Source of the DNA: CAYXGE01 sp964464435
GTDB lineage: Bacteria > Pseudomonadota > Gammaproteobacteria > Burkholderiales > Methylophilaceae
Assembly (NCBI GenBank): GCA_964464435.1
Contig: CAYXGE010000004.1
Span: 1-47,511, forward strand
Direction of reading: 5' to 3'
Length of the DNA stretch: 47,511 nt
Shown here: one piece after another, positions 8,389 to 16,784 of the stretch
Position numbering within the stretch: position 1 is the first letter of the stretch
Layout of the letters: each line of letters opens with the position of its first letter
Made by a program: the position numbers and the translations under genes
The notes under the pieces: generated by a model
Databases searched by the model: none
What the model saw: only the letters and a program-made list of their open reading frames with translations
Told to the model about the DNA's origin: nothing

Positions 8389-8787
8389 ATGATAACGATA
8401 TTAGAAAGTGAATACACACTCACAGCAATCCGCGCGCAAGGGGCGGGTGGGCAGAATGTGAATAAGGTATCGAGTGCGATTCATTTGCGCTTTGATATTC
8501 CTGCTTCTAGTTTAAGTGAATGGCTTAAAAATAGGCTGCTCAATAGTAAAGATCATCGAATTTCAGAAGAAGGCATACTGGTGTTAAAGGCGCAACAATT
8601 CCGCACGCAAGAAGCTAATAAAAAAGATGCCATCAAGCGCTTGCATGATATTGTGAACGCGGCGAATAAGGTTCAACCCACACGTTTTGCAACGCGCCCA
8701 ACACGTGCATCGCAAAAGCGTAGAGTTGAAAGCAAAATTCAACGTGGGCAAATTAAGCAACTTCGTGGCAAAATAGCACCTCAATGA
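8389..8787 (+). CDS. arfB: Ribosome-rescue peptidyl-tRNA hydrolase ArfB (YaeJ)
   Basis: ArfB releases stalled ribosomes by entering the empty mRNA channel and hydrolysing peptidyl-tRNA. The protein is 132 aa. The release-factor GGQ motif is in AQGAGGQNVNKVSSAIHLRF (GGQ at residues about 21-23). The C-terminal tail, from about residue 103, is rich in Arg and Lys (TRPTRASQKRRVESKIQRG), as needed for mRNA-channel binding. The short length and basic tail separate it from full RF1/RF2. It sits between the helicase gene (5 nt gap) and tsaB (ATGA overlap). Confidence 0.93.
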   Translation: MITILESEYTLTAIRAQGAGGQNVNKVSSAIHLRFDIPASSLSEWLKNRLLNSKDHRISEEGILVLKAQQFRTQEANKKDAIKRLHDIVNAANKVQPTRFATRPTRASQKRRVESKIQRGQIKQLRGKIAPQ

Positions 8788-9464
8788 ACCTACTTGCTTT
8801 AGACACCTCAACTGAATATCTCTCACTCGCAGTAATGCTGGGTGAGGCGCATTATTCGCGTGATATTCATGCTGAGCAAAGTCACTCAAAAATCATTTTG
8901 CCAGAAATACATGGCTTATTATCACAAGCGAATATTCAACTTAAAGATTTAAACGGCATTGTCTTTGGTGCAGGCCCTGGTTCATTTACTGGTTTGCGCA
9001 TTGCTTGTGGTGTTGCGCAAGGCTTGGCATTTGGACTTAATCTACCAGTGGTGGGGGTAAACTCACTATTGGCACTGGCCGAGCAAGCAGAAGCACCCCG
9101 TGTGATTGCATGTTTAGATGCACGTATGGGTGAGTTATACCTTGCCGTTTATGAAAAGCAAGCGGGATGCTGGCAAACTATACAAGCCCCAGCCTTATAC
9201 AAACCAGAGGCTTTACCTTCAGTGGAAGGTGATGGTTGGGTAGGTATTGGCAGTGGTTGGAATGTCTGCGCATCTGAGCTACAAGAACGTTATCAAGGGC
9301 AAGTAAGCCGAGTAGAGGCTAATGCTCAACCAAGTGCACTAAGTATGGCGCGCCTTGCGCTAGCCGACTTTAACAATGGGCAGGCCTTGCCAGCGCATTT
9401 GGCAGCGCCCTTGTATGTGCGTAACAAAGTGGCACTCACCTCGCAAGAGCGCGCTGCCTTATGA
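8784..9464 (+). CDS. tsaB: tRNA t6A biosynthesis protein TsaB
   Basis: TsaB is the scaffold partner of TsaD in making N6-threonylcarbamoyladenosine at position 37 of ANN-decoding tRNAs. The protein is 226 aa with the ASKHA-fold start LLALDTSTEYLSLAV and the signature GPGSFTGLRIACGVAQGLA (residues about 65-83). It overlaps arfB by ATGA at the start and rimI by ATGA at the end, giving translational coupling. The tsaB-rimI pair is widespread and supports both names. Confidence 0.94.
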   Translation: MNLLALDTSTEYLSLAVMLGEAHYSRDIHAEQSHSKIILPEIHGLLSQANIQLKDLNGIVFGAGPGSFTGLRIACGVAQGLAFGLNLPVVGVNSLLALAEQAEAPRVIACLDARMGELYLAVYEKQAGCWQTIQAPALYKPEALPSVEGDGWVGIGSGWNVCASELQERYQGQVSRVEANAQPSALSMARLALADFNNGQALPAHLAAPLYVRNKVALTSQERAAL

Positions 9465-9922
9465 CTGCTGTCATGCAACTACATACCTTACATAGACCCA
9501 TGAAGCTGTCTGATTTAGACGCAATTATGGCGATTGAGGAAGTCAATTTTCCTTATCCATGGACGCGAGGCAATTTTGTAGACTCACTCAACTCAGGCTA
9601 TAGTTGTTGGGTGCTAGAGTCGCATCAAGAGATTATTGGTTATGCAATTGTGATGATGGTACTAGACGAAGTGCATTTACTTAATATTAGTGTGGCTAAG
9701 GCTTATCAAGGTAAAGGCATTGGTCGAGAATTACTGCATACCATGATGGACATTGGGCGCTCGCACGGCGGTTTAAATATGTTTTTAGAAGTACGCGTAT
9801 CTAATACAAAAGCGGTGCGTTTGTATGAAACTATTGGCTTTAATGAAATGGCGATTCGTCGCAATTATTACCCTGCAAAAGATGGACGTGAAGACGCCAT
9901 TTTAATGGGTATGGCCTTATGA
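9461..9922 (+). CDS. rimI: Ribosomal protein alanine N-acetyltransferase RimI (GNAT)
   Basis: This GNAT-fold acetyltransferase of 153 aa uses acetyl-CoA and in E. coli acetylates the N-terminal alanine of ribosomal protein bS18. The acetyl-CoA loop is VAKAYQGKGIGRELL (residues about 79-93). The downstream LEVRVSNTKAVRLYETIGF and RRNYYPAKDGREDAILM match RimI closely. The start overlaps tsaB by ATGA. An alternative in-frame ATG at 9473 would remove four residues. The end overlaps the next gene's ATG (ATGA at 9919-9922). Confidence 0.92.
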   Translation: MTAVMQLHTLHRPMKLSDLDAIMAIEEVNFPYPWTRGNFVDSLNSGYSCWVLESHQEIIGYAIVMMVLDEVHLLNISVAKAYQGKGIGRELLHTMMDIGRSHGGLNMFLEVRVSNTKAVRLYETIGFNEMAIRRNYYPAKDGREDAILMGMAL

Positions 9923-10732
9923 CCATCACGCGAGAAGATATTCTTAGAGAGTTAGAGTTGTTGCCTGTGTGGCAATTAAAAACGCCTCAGCCAGAANNNN
10001 NNNNNNNNNNNNNNNNNNNNNNNNNNNNNNNNNNNNNNNNNNNNNNNNNNNNNNNNNNNNNNNNNNNNNNNNNNNNNNNNNNNNNNNNNNNNNNNNCAGA
10101 CCTCAATAATACAACAGCCCACAACCGCGTTGGACAGTCGTATTGAAACAATTCACGGCTTAGATTGGCAAGCCTTGCAAAACTGCGTCAAAAGTTGTGA
10201 GGCTTGCGGCTTAGCAAAAAGCAGAACACAAACCGTATTTGGTGTGGGTAACCCGCAAGCAGACCTACTCATAGTGGGAGAGGCGCCAGGCGCTGAGGAA
10301 GATAAACGCGGTGAGCCATTTGTAGGGGCTGCAGGTCAGTTGTTGGATAATATGTTGGCGGCAATACAACTGAATCGTAAACAGCATGTCTATATTGCCA
10401 ATGTTTTAAAATGCCGTCCCCCTGAAAATCGAGATCCACAAGGCGATGAAGTCAAACAGTGCGACCCATTTTTAAAGCGCCAAGTGGCCTTGATTCAACC
10501 AAAACTAATATTAGCTTTGGGTAAGTTTGCAGCACAGTCGATGTTAAATTCTGTTGATTCTATTGCTAGCTTGCGTGGCAAACTGCATGATTACCATGGT
10601 GTCCCAGTGATAGTGACGTATCACCCAGCTTATTTACTGCGCAATTTGCCAGATAAAGCCAAAGCTTGGGAAGATTTGTGTGCAGTAAAAAACATCATGG
10701 CAGACTTGCAATCAGCAAATTTGCCTCAATAA
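9919..10732 (+). CDS. Type-4 uracil-DNA glycosylase (iron-sulfur), interrupted by an assembly gap
   Basis: The enzyme removes uracil from DNA to start base-excision repair. The left piece (9919-9996) encodes MTITREDILRELELLPVWQL, the conserved N terminus of betaproteobacterial type-4 UDGs. After the 100-N gap the frame is open from 10097 and carries the whole catalytic domain: motif A GEAPGAEEDKRGEPFVG, motif B YHPAYLLRNLPDKAKAWED and a four-cysteine [4Fe-4S] set (CVKSCEACG, CRPPEN...QC). The two halves are in different frames only because the N-run has an arbitrary length. The missing part is the variable, low-complexity linker. The family is sometimes named as the phage SPO1 DNA-polymerase-like domain. 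Confidence 0.88.
9997..10096. other. Assembly gap of 100 N
   Basis: Exactly 100 ambiguous bases, the conventional length for a gap of unknown size. It falls in the linker between the N terminus and the catalytic domain of the UDG gene. The true length cannot be read here. Confidence 0.99.
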
Positions 10733-10760
10733 TAAAGTTAGTTTTTAACAAGGAGGATGT

Positions 10761-11372
10761 ATGCGTTTCATCTCATTAAAATCAAGTGCTCTTAGCCTAT
10801 GCATGCTAGCGTTGGTGCTAAGTTTGTCAGGCTGTGGTTATAACACCTTTCAAAGTCAAGATGAAGAAGTTAAAGCCCAATGGGCAGAAGTGCTTAATCA
10901 ATACCAAAGACGAGCCGATTTAGTGCCTAATTTGGTTAAAACTGTTAAAGGCTACGCGGAGCATGAAGAAAAAGTGTTTACAGAAGTGGCTGAGGCACGC
11001 TCTAAAGTCAGTAGCATTCAAGCCACGCCAGAGTTAATTAATGACCCTGAGGCGTTTGCTAAATTCCAAGCCGCACAAGCGCAAATGACGTCTGCACTTT
11101 CTCGTTTGTTGGCTGTTTCAGAAAATTACCCACAACTTAAAGCAGATGCTGGGTTTAGAGATTTGCAAGCACAACTTGAAGGCACAGAAAATCGTGTGAC
11201 TGTCGCGCGTAACCGCTATATTGAAGCAGTAAAAGCGTATAACATCACCACCCGTTCTTTTCCAAGTAATTTAACAGCGATGATGTTTGGATACTCCACT
11301 AAGCCATCATTTACGGTAGAGAACGAAAAAGAAATTTCTAAAGCGCCGTCTGTAGATTTTGGCGACAAATAA
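10761..11372 (+). CDS. lemA: LemA-family lipoprotein
   Basis: LemA proteins are small membrane-anchored helical proteins of unclear role, often next to TPM-domain genes. The protein is 203 aa with a lipoprotein signal peptide: basic N terminus, hydrophobic stretch, then the lipobox LSGC (Cys25). After it comes the family signature EVLNQYQRRADLVPNLVKTV and YAEHEEKVFTEVAEARSKV. A near-perfect Shine-Dalgarno AAGGAGG (10750-10756) precedes ATG 10761. It is the first gene of a three-gene run with two TPM-domain genes, so the three probably act together at the envelope. Confidence 0.92.
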   Translation: MRFISLKSSALSLCMLALVLSLSGCGYNTFQSQDEEVKAQWAEVLNQYQRRADLVPNLVKTVKGYAEHEEKVFTEVAEARSKVSSIQATPELINDPEAFAKFQAAQAQMTSALSRLLAVSENYPQLKADAGFRDLQAQLEGTENRVTVARNRYIEAVKAYNITTRSFPSNLTAMMFGYSTKPSFTVENEKEISKAPSVDFGDK

Positions 11373-11381
11373 CCACACTTA

Positions 11382-12260
11382 ATGTTGTTATTGTTTCGTT
11401 TTATCACCTTTTGCATCGCGCTCACATTTGGCTTGAGCGCGCATGCAGAATTAGTTGCTGTCCCCAAGCTGGAAAAACACGTTACCGATTTAACCGCTAC
11501 TTTAGATGCCAGCCAACAAAGTGCGTTAGAAGCCAAATTAAGCAGCTTTGAAGAAGTCAAAGGCAGTCAAATTGCCGTGCTTATTGTGCCTACCACCCAG
11601 CCAGAAGTCATCGAGCAGTATGCCAATCGCGTGGCCATGACATGGAAGCTTGGGCGTAAAGAGGCGCAAGATGGCGTGCTCTTAGTGGTAGCCAAGCAAG
11701 ACCGAAAAATACGTATCGAGGTAGACTCTGGCTTGCAAGGTGCTATTACCGATATTTATGCCAAACGTATTATTGCTGAACATATTAGCCCCATGTTTAA
11801 GCAGGGGGATTTTTACGGAGGCATCAATATTGGTTTAGATAAAATAATCGCCTTAGTTTCAGGTGAGCAACTGCCGCCACCCAAAGCCAAAAATCAGGTT
11901 TCTGAAATGGGGTTTGGAGATACTTTAATATTTTTCATGATGTTTTGTTTTATCTTTGGCAGTCTCTTTACTGCCATCATGGGGCGCTTCTTTGGCGCAG
12001 CCACCTCAGGTGGGTTAATAGGTGGTCTAAGTTGGATGATGCTAGGTGCGCTTTCAAGCGCTATATTCATAGGGATTGTAGCTTTTTTCGTGACCTTAAT
12101 TTTGCCAAGTTTAATGAGTAGTCGTGGCAGTGGCGGTGGCTATTATAGCGGTGGTGGAGGTTCATGGGGTGGTGGCGGTTCCTATGGAGGTGGCTCAAGT
12201 AGCTGGGGTGGCGGTGGTTCGTCTGGGTGGAGTGGCGGTGGCGCCTCTGGAGATTGGTAA
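11382..12260 (+). CDS. TPM-domain membrane protein with glycine-rich tail (YgcG-like)
   Basis: This 292-aa protein has a signal peptide (cleavage near SAHA-E, residue 22). A TPM domain follows at about residues 28-165, with LSSFEEVKGSQIAVLIVPT and DGVLLVVAKQDRKIRIEVDSG. Two membrane segments span about 180-245. The C-terminal tail of about 40 residues is almost only Gly, Ser, Trp and Tyr. The TPM fold (TLP18.3/Psb32/MOLO-1) is found in photosystem-repair and membrane proteins; its bacterial role is not settled. It starts 10 nt after lemA, and its TAA overlaps the next ATG. The glycine-rich tail may be disordered or adhesive. Confidence 0.88.
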   Translation: MLLLFRFITFCIALTFGLSAHAELVAVPKLEKHVTDLTATLDASQQSALEAKLSSFEEVKGSQIAVLIVPTTQPEVIEQYANRVAMTWKLGRKEAQDGVLLVVAKQDRKIRIEVDSGLQGAITDIYAKRIIAEHISPMFKQGDFYGGINIGLDKIIALVSGEQLPPPKAKNQVSEMGFGDTLIFFMMFCFIFGSLFTAIMGRFFGAATSGGLIGGLSWMMLGALSSAIFIGIVAFFVTLILPSLMSSRGSGGGYYSGGGGSWGGGGSYGGGSSSWGGGGSSGWSGGGASGDW

Positions 12261-12766
12261 TGCGAGTTAGAGGCATACGTCGATTTTTTAATCATCTATT
12301 TAGCACGCCTTGGAGCGTAGGTCGCCACTTTTCTAAGCAGGCGCTAGCCAATATTGAACATGCTATCCAGCAAAGTGAAATGCGGCACACAGGCGAAATT
12401 CGCTTTGTGGTAGAGGCGGATTTACATCCCTTACAAATTATATTCAAGAAAACACCCAGAAAAAGAGCGCTTGAAATTTTCTCACAATTTAAAATTTGGG
12501 ATACTGAACATAACAATGGTGTATTAATTTACTTGCTTTTAGCCGATAGAGATGTTGAAATTCTGGCCGACCGTGGTGTACATCAACATGTGGGCGCAGA
12601 AGGCTGGGAGGCGATTTGTGCCGAAATGGAAAAACTGTTTAGAAAACATCAGTTTGAACAAGGTGTGCTGTTAGGAATTGAAAAAATAGGGGATGTTTTG
12701 CAACAGCATTATCCATCCAATGGAGCCAATGAAAACGAATTACCGAATAAACCCATCATTCTTTAG
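12260..12766 (+). CDS. Second TPM-domain protein
   Basis: This is a 168-aa protein with a TPM domain (TGEIRFVVEADLH, FSQFKIWDTEHNNGVLIYLL, DRDVEILADRG). It lacks the signal peptide and glycine-rich tail of its neighbour. The start ATG 12260 overlaps the upstream stop (TAATG), so the two are translationally coupled; earlier in-frame starts lie inside the previous gene. The basic N-terminal 30 residues may associate with the membrane. LemA with two TPM proteins, one long and one short, is a recurrent arrangement in betaproteobacteria, with unknown function. Confidence 0.85.
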   Translation: MRVRGIRRFFNHLFSTPWSVGRHFSKQALANIEHAIQQSEMRHTGEIRFVVEADLHPLQIIFKKTPRKRALEIFSQFKIWDTEHNNGVLIYLLLADRDVEILADRGVHQHVGAEGWEAICAEMEKLFRKHQFEQGVLLGIEKIGDVLQQHYPSNGANENELPNKPIIL

Positions 12767-13370
12767 TGTGTGCTTTGCCGTCGTATTTCTAAATTCTTAT
12801 GCCGTAAATGCTTTAGCCGATATGTCAGATATGACGCGTGTATTCAAGCAAACGCCTTATTTAGAGGAGTTTGAAATATGTCATGCGGGTGGATGTGCAA
12901 AAGTCAGCCAGACTAGTATTGAGCTTGAAGAATGGCAACATGTTGCAGCATTTTTTGACCCCATGCCTGAAAATGCAGCGCAAGAGCGCGAGACTATTAA
13001 ACTAGCTATTGGCGCAATTGAGCATATTGTTGGCCCAAAAACGGGCACAGATACAGATAGAGGTGGTACCTTTGATAATGCTGACTACATTGGTCAGATG
13101 GATTGTAATGACGAGGCTACCAATACCTCAACCTATTTAAAACTATTAATACATGATGGTTTGGTGCGTTTTCATCGGGTATTGGATACCAAAACGAGAA
13201 AGTTTTTCTTTAATGGCTGGCCGCATAGTAGCGCAGTGATTCAAGAGATTGACACGAATGAGAAGTTTGCCGTCGACAGTTGGTTTTACGATAACGGACA
13301 ACCTTCCGAAATCGTGCCACTAGAACAGTGGTTAGATGGATGGAAACCCAGTAGCAGTAAAGCTCACTAA
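12729..13370 (+). CDS. Hypothetical secreted protein
   Basis: No family is recognised with confidence. The 213-aa product has a likely signal peptide (NPSFFSVCFAVVFLNSYAVNALA, cleavage before DMSD, near residue 30). A mature, mildly acidic domain follows with Cys in ICHAGGCAKV and QMDCNDEATNTSTYL. Two in-frame ATGs (12693, 12720) lie upstream. ATG 12729 is preferred because it leaves a compact signal peptide, with GGAG at 12722-12725, although that spacing is short. The start overlaps the TPM gene. The even spread of conserved-looking motifs suggests a real periplasmic protein; function unknown. Confidence 0.7.
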   Translation: MKTNYRINPSFFSVCFAVVFLNSYAVNALADMSDMTRVFKQTPYLEEFEICHAGGCAKVSQTSIELEEWQHVAAFFDPMPENAAQERETIKLAIGAIEHIVGPKTGTDTDRGGTFDNADYIGQMDCNDEATNTSTYLKLLIHDGLVRFHRVLDTKTRKFFFNGWPHSSAVIQEIDTNEKFAVDSWFYDNGQPSEIVPLEQWLDGWKPSSSKAH

Positions 13371-13482
13371 GTTTGTCTAAAGGCGGCTACCATTAGCTAG
13401 CTTTTCGCTATACAATTCAGGCCTAAAATGTAAGCCTTTCAGATAGTTGTCAGATTTTAATTGTTTTTTTAAAGAGTCAATC

Positions 13483-15192
13483 ATGCGTGCATCACAGTTT
13501 TTTATTGCCACCCAAAAAGAAGCGCCACAAGAGGCTGAACTACCTAGCCACCGTTTAATGATACGTGCTGGGCTGATTAAACGCCTTGGTGCTGGGCTCT
13601 ATACATGGATGCCGCTTGGTCTGCGCGTATTGCGCAAAGTAGAGGCCATCGTGCGTGATGAAATGAACAAAGCCGGTGCGTTAGAATTGCTGATGCCAGC
13701 AGTACAACCTAGAGAACTATGGGAAGAAACGGGGCGTTGGGCAGTGTTTGGCCCACAGATGTTAAAAATTCAAGACCGTCATGAACGTGATTTTTGCTTT
13801 GGTCCAACGCACGAAGAAGTGATTACGGATTTAGTGCGCCGTGAAATTAGCAGTTATAAACGCTTGCCTATCAATTTTTACCAAATTCAAACCAAATTTC
13901 GTGATGAGATTCGTCCACGTTTTGGCGTAATGCGCGCGCGTGAGTTTGTCATGAAAGATGCATATTCATTTCATACCAGCTTTGAGTCACTCGAGCAAAC
14001 CTACCAAACCATGTATCAAGCCTACAGTAATATATTTACGCGCTTAGGTCTAAAGTTTCGTGCAGTTAAAGCAGATACAGGTGCAATTGGGGGTGATGGT
14101 TCGCATGAGTTTCATGTGTTAGCAGATTCTGGTGAAGATGGTTTGGCGTATTGTGAGCAATCTGATTACGCAGCCAATGTAGAATTGGCTGAAGCCATTG
14201 CCCTGCAGGCCAATAGGGACGCGGCGACTGAGGCAATGCTTGAAGTGGATACGCCCAAACAAACTGCCTGTGAAGATGTTGCGGCGCTATTAGGCGTTAG
14301 TGTGCAACGCACGGTAAAAGCTATTGCACTCATTGCCAATAGCCAGTTTTACTTGATGTTGTTGCGTGGGGACCATCATTTAAATGAAGTCAAAGTAGGT
14401 AAATTAGCTGGCTTTGAGCAATTTAGATTTGCTACAGAAGATGAAATTCGTAGCCACTTAAATTGTCCTCCTGGATTTATTGGGCCAGTCGGCGTTGCCA
14501 GCAATGTTAATATCATTGCTGATAAAACGGTGGCATTGATGTCTGATTTTATTTGCGGGGCTAATAAGCCAAAATTTCACTTAAAAGGCGTCAATTTTGG
14601 GCGTGACTTGCCAGAGCCATCGGTTGTAGCCGATATTCGTAATGTCATAGAGGGCGACCCTAGCCCAGATGGAAAAGGGGCGCTAAGCCTGTGCCGTGGT
14701 ATTGAAGTTGGGCATATTTTTCAGTTACGCACTAAATACGCAAAAGCCATGAACGCGACTTATTTAGATGACCAAGGCCAAACACAAATTATGGAAATGG
14801 GCTGCTATGGCATAGGTGTTTCACGCATTGTTGGCGCGGCCATTGAGCAAAACTATGATGATAAAGGCATTATTTTTCCAGTAAGCATGGCGCCATTTCA
14901 AGTGGCGATTGCACCTATTGGCATGGATAAAAGTGAAGAAGTAAAAACGGCTGTGAATCAGTTATATTCCGAATTACAGGCGGCAGGCATTGATGTATTG
15001 CTAGATGACCGTGGTGAACGCCCTGGGGTAATGTTTGCCGATTTAGAGTTAATTGGTATTCCGCATCGGGTGGTGATTGGCGATAGAGGCTTGAAAGAAG
15101 GCAATGTGGAGTATCAAGCACGTACTGACAGTGCTGCACAAACAGTGCCATTAGCCCAGATTTTGCAAAAACTAAAAGAGGTATTGTGTTAA
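13483..15192 (+). CDS. proS: Prolyl-tRNA synthetase, bacterial type with editing domain
   Basis: The enzyme charges tRNA-Pro with proline. The protein is 569 aa, matching the bacterial (E. coli-like) class. The start MRASQFFIATQKEAPQEAEL matches family N termini and fixes ATG 13483; an upstream in-frame start at 13447 has no support. Class II motif 1 (LRKVEAIVRDEMNKAGALELLMPA), motif 2 (FRDEIRPRFGVMRAREFVMKDAYS) and motif 3 (GCYGIGVSRIVGAAIEQ) are present. The editing INS domain is inserted between motifs 2 and 3 (about residues 225-400). Its stop overlaps the next ATG. Confidence 0.97.
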   Translation: MRASQFFIATQKEAPQEAELPSHRLMIRAGLIKRLGAGLYTWMPLGLRVLRKVEAIVRDEMNKAGALELLMPAVQPRELWEETGRWAVFGPQMLKIQDRHERDFCFGPTHEEVITDLVRREISSYKRLPINFYQIQTKFRDEIRPRFGVMRAREFVMKDAYSFHTSFESLEQTYQTMYQAYSNIFTRLGLKFRAVKADTGAIGGDGSHEFHVLADSGEDGLAYCEQSDYAANVELAEAIALQANRDAATEAMLEVDTPKQTACEDVAALLGVSVQRTVKAIALIANSQFYLMLLRGDHHLNEVKVGKLAGFEQFRFATEDEIRSHLNCPPGFIGPVGVASNVNIIADKTVALMSDFICGANKPKFHLKGVNFGRDLPEPSVVADIRNVIEGDPSPDGKGALSLCRGIEVGHIFQLRTKYAKAMNATYLDDQGQTQIMEMGCYGIGVSRIVGAAIEQNYDDKGIIFPVSMAPFQVAIAPIGMDKSEEVKTAVNQLYSELQAAGIDVLLDDRGERPGVMFADLELIGIPHRVVIGDRGLKEGNVEYQARTDSAAQTVPLAQILQKLKEVLC

Positions 15193-15809
15193 TGCATGTA
15201 AGACTTTTATGGAGAGTGTTGGTTTGTCTGGCATTGAGCCCTGCGGTCTATGCGGGCTCACAAATTGAAGAACCGCTCTCAAACAGTGTCAAAGCACTCA
15301 TGCAAAAGTCAGTCAGTGACATTGCCGCACCTAAATTAGTATTTGCCACAGAAGAAGAAGGTGTGGCTTGGCTTAACGAAATGTCTCAACGCTTAAAAAA
15401 ACGTATGCCAGACCAAACCTACCGTGAAGATTTTTTGCGTAGTGTGCATTACGAGGCAACACGTGCTGGCTTAGATCCACAAATGGTGTTGGGTTTAATT
15501 CAGGTAGAAAGTGGTTTTAAAAAGTATGCCGTGTCTTCTGTCGGTGCGCGTGGGTATATGCAAGTCATGCCATTTTGGGTCAAAGCTATCGGCACCAAAG
15601 AGCATAATTTATTTCATTTAAGACTTAATTTACGCTATGGTTGTACTATTTTGCGCCATTATTTGGATATTGAGCGTGGTGATTTATACCGTGCACTGGG
15701 TCGATACAATGGCAGTTTGGGTAAGCCGCAATACCCAAACTTAGTGCTTGGTGCATGGAAAAAACATTGGTCATATGAGCCTGTTGGCCTTGCTAGTAGG
15801 CCCATATAG
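15192..15809 (+). CDS. Lytic transglycosylase (SLT domain)
   Basis: This is a 205-aa periplasmic enzyme predicted to cleave peptidoglycan between MurNAc and GlcNAc. A signal peptide precedes AGSQIEE (cleavage near residue 22). The Slt70-type domain carries the catalytic Glu in LIQVESGFKKYAVSSVGARG, then the family motif GYMQVMPFW and ALGRYNGSLG near the end. ATG 15192 overlaps the proS stop (TAATG), indicating coupling. An in-frame GTG at 15186 is possible. Proteins of this size next to proS are common in betaproteobacteria. Confidence 0.9.
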   Translation: MHVRLLWRVLVCLALSPAVYAGSQIEEPLSNSVKALMQKSVSDIAAPKLVFATEEEGVAWLNEMSQRLKKRMPDQTYREDFLRSVHYEATRAGLDPQMVLGLIQVESGFKKYAVSSVGARGYMQVMPFWVKAIGTKEHNLFHLRLNLRYGCTILRHYLDIERGDLYRALGRYNGSLGKPQYPNLVLGAWKKHWSYEPVGLASRPI

Positions 15810-15824
15810 AAGCAAGCGTGCTAA

Positions 15825-16706
15825 TTATTTAGCTTGGTCAGAAATCTTAAACCCGTAATACGTGCCAAACTCACCTTCTTTTTCGGCATAAACAAAAAAC
15901 AGGCCATTGCTGTAGCCTAAGCCGCTAATGTAATTTTGTGAACGTAGTTTAATGGTTTCAGGCAATAAGCTTTTTGCTACAAACTTGCCTTTACTATCAA
16001 ATACCAACACCGCTTTGTGTTCAACATCTAACAACGCTAACTCCTCACCAGTGATACCGGTGTAGGCAATATGGTAGTCCGTAACATCATCAAACTTTGC
16101 ACCAGCAGCTGGTAAATCAAGTAAAATTTCTGCTACTTTTTCACGTTTATCTAGCTCAACAATCCACACCTTGTTACCACGTGGTTGCTTCACATAGTAT
16201 CGTTTGGTATTGGCATCAAAACTTGGAATAGAGGAAGCGGCACCAAATGCAGGGTTAGTGCCAAAAAGATCTTTTGAATCTGATTTAAGCCCACCTTTGT
16301 CATCCATCTCTAGTTGAAAAATGCCAACATTAGGGCCAAAACCCGCTTCTGTAGAAATATTGTAAGTAATAGTCTCTAACTGACGCGTTGCATCATTGTA
16401 ATAAATTGAACGATTATCAAGACCGGGACTAACTGATTGCACATACTCGCCTTTGTCTGAATATACATGCACTTGCGAGGCAGAAAGTATTAAACCATTT
16501 TCTCCATTGATTGCGCCTAAACCACCATCCGCAACATAGTATTTGCTGACAAATGGCACATACGCAATGGTCATGGGCTTTGTTGTAGGCTTTTTAGCAA
16601 GCGGTATTTTAACCTCAGCCACGGCATTGCTTAGCACTTGTGCATTTAAGTTTAATGAGCTTAAAGCTAAAAGCATTGCTAAGGAAAAAGATAAATGTTT
16701 ATGCAT
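15825..16706 (-). CDS. Hypothetical secreted protein, possibly beta-propeller-like
   Basis: The 293-aa product has a signal peptide (HKHLSFSLAMLLALSSLNLNA, cleavage near residue 22). The mature part is rich in short beta-strand-like runs: ITYNISTEAGFGPN, KRYYVKQPRGNKVWIVELD, HKAVLVFDSKGKFVAKS. The repeated pattern of strand, Asp/Gly turn and strand suggests a propeller or similar all-beta fold; this is inference. ATG 16706 is chosen over an in-frame TTG at 16724. It lies downstream of queA on the same strand, with a 78-nt gap, and converges with the transglycosylase gene. Function unknown. Confidence 0.65.
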   Translation of the reverse strand: MHKHLSFSLAMLLALSSLNLNAQVLSNAVAEVKIPLAKKPTTKPMTIAYVPFVSKYYVADGGLGAINGENGLILSASQVHVYSDKGEYVQSVSPGLDNRSIYYNDATRQLETITYNISTEAGFGPNVGIFQLEMDDKGGLKSDSKDLFGTNPAFGAASSIPSFDANTKRYYVKQPRGNKVWIVELDKREKVAEILLDLPAAGAKFDDVTDYHIAYTGITGEELALLDVEHKAVLVFDSKGKFVAKSLLPETIKLRSQNYISGLGYSNGLFFVYAEKEGEFGTYYGFKISDQAK

Positions 16707-16784
16707 AAAAAATTCTACTTTCAAACAAAGTTTAAGAAATCACAAAGGCTATCGATGGAGTTTGCTTTGTATGTTTAGTTCATT

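Noticed and set aside
9919..10146. A separate small gene spanning the N-run
   Set aside because: The reading frame through N is artificial; both flanks belong to the UDG gene.
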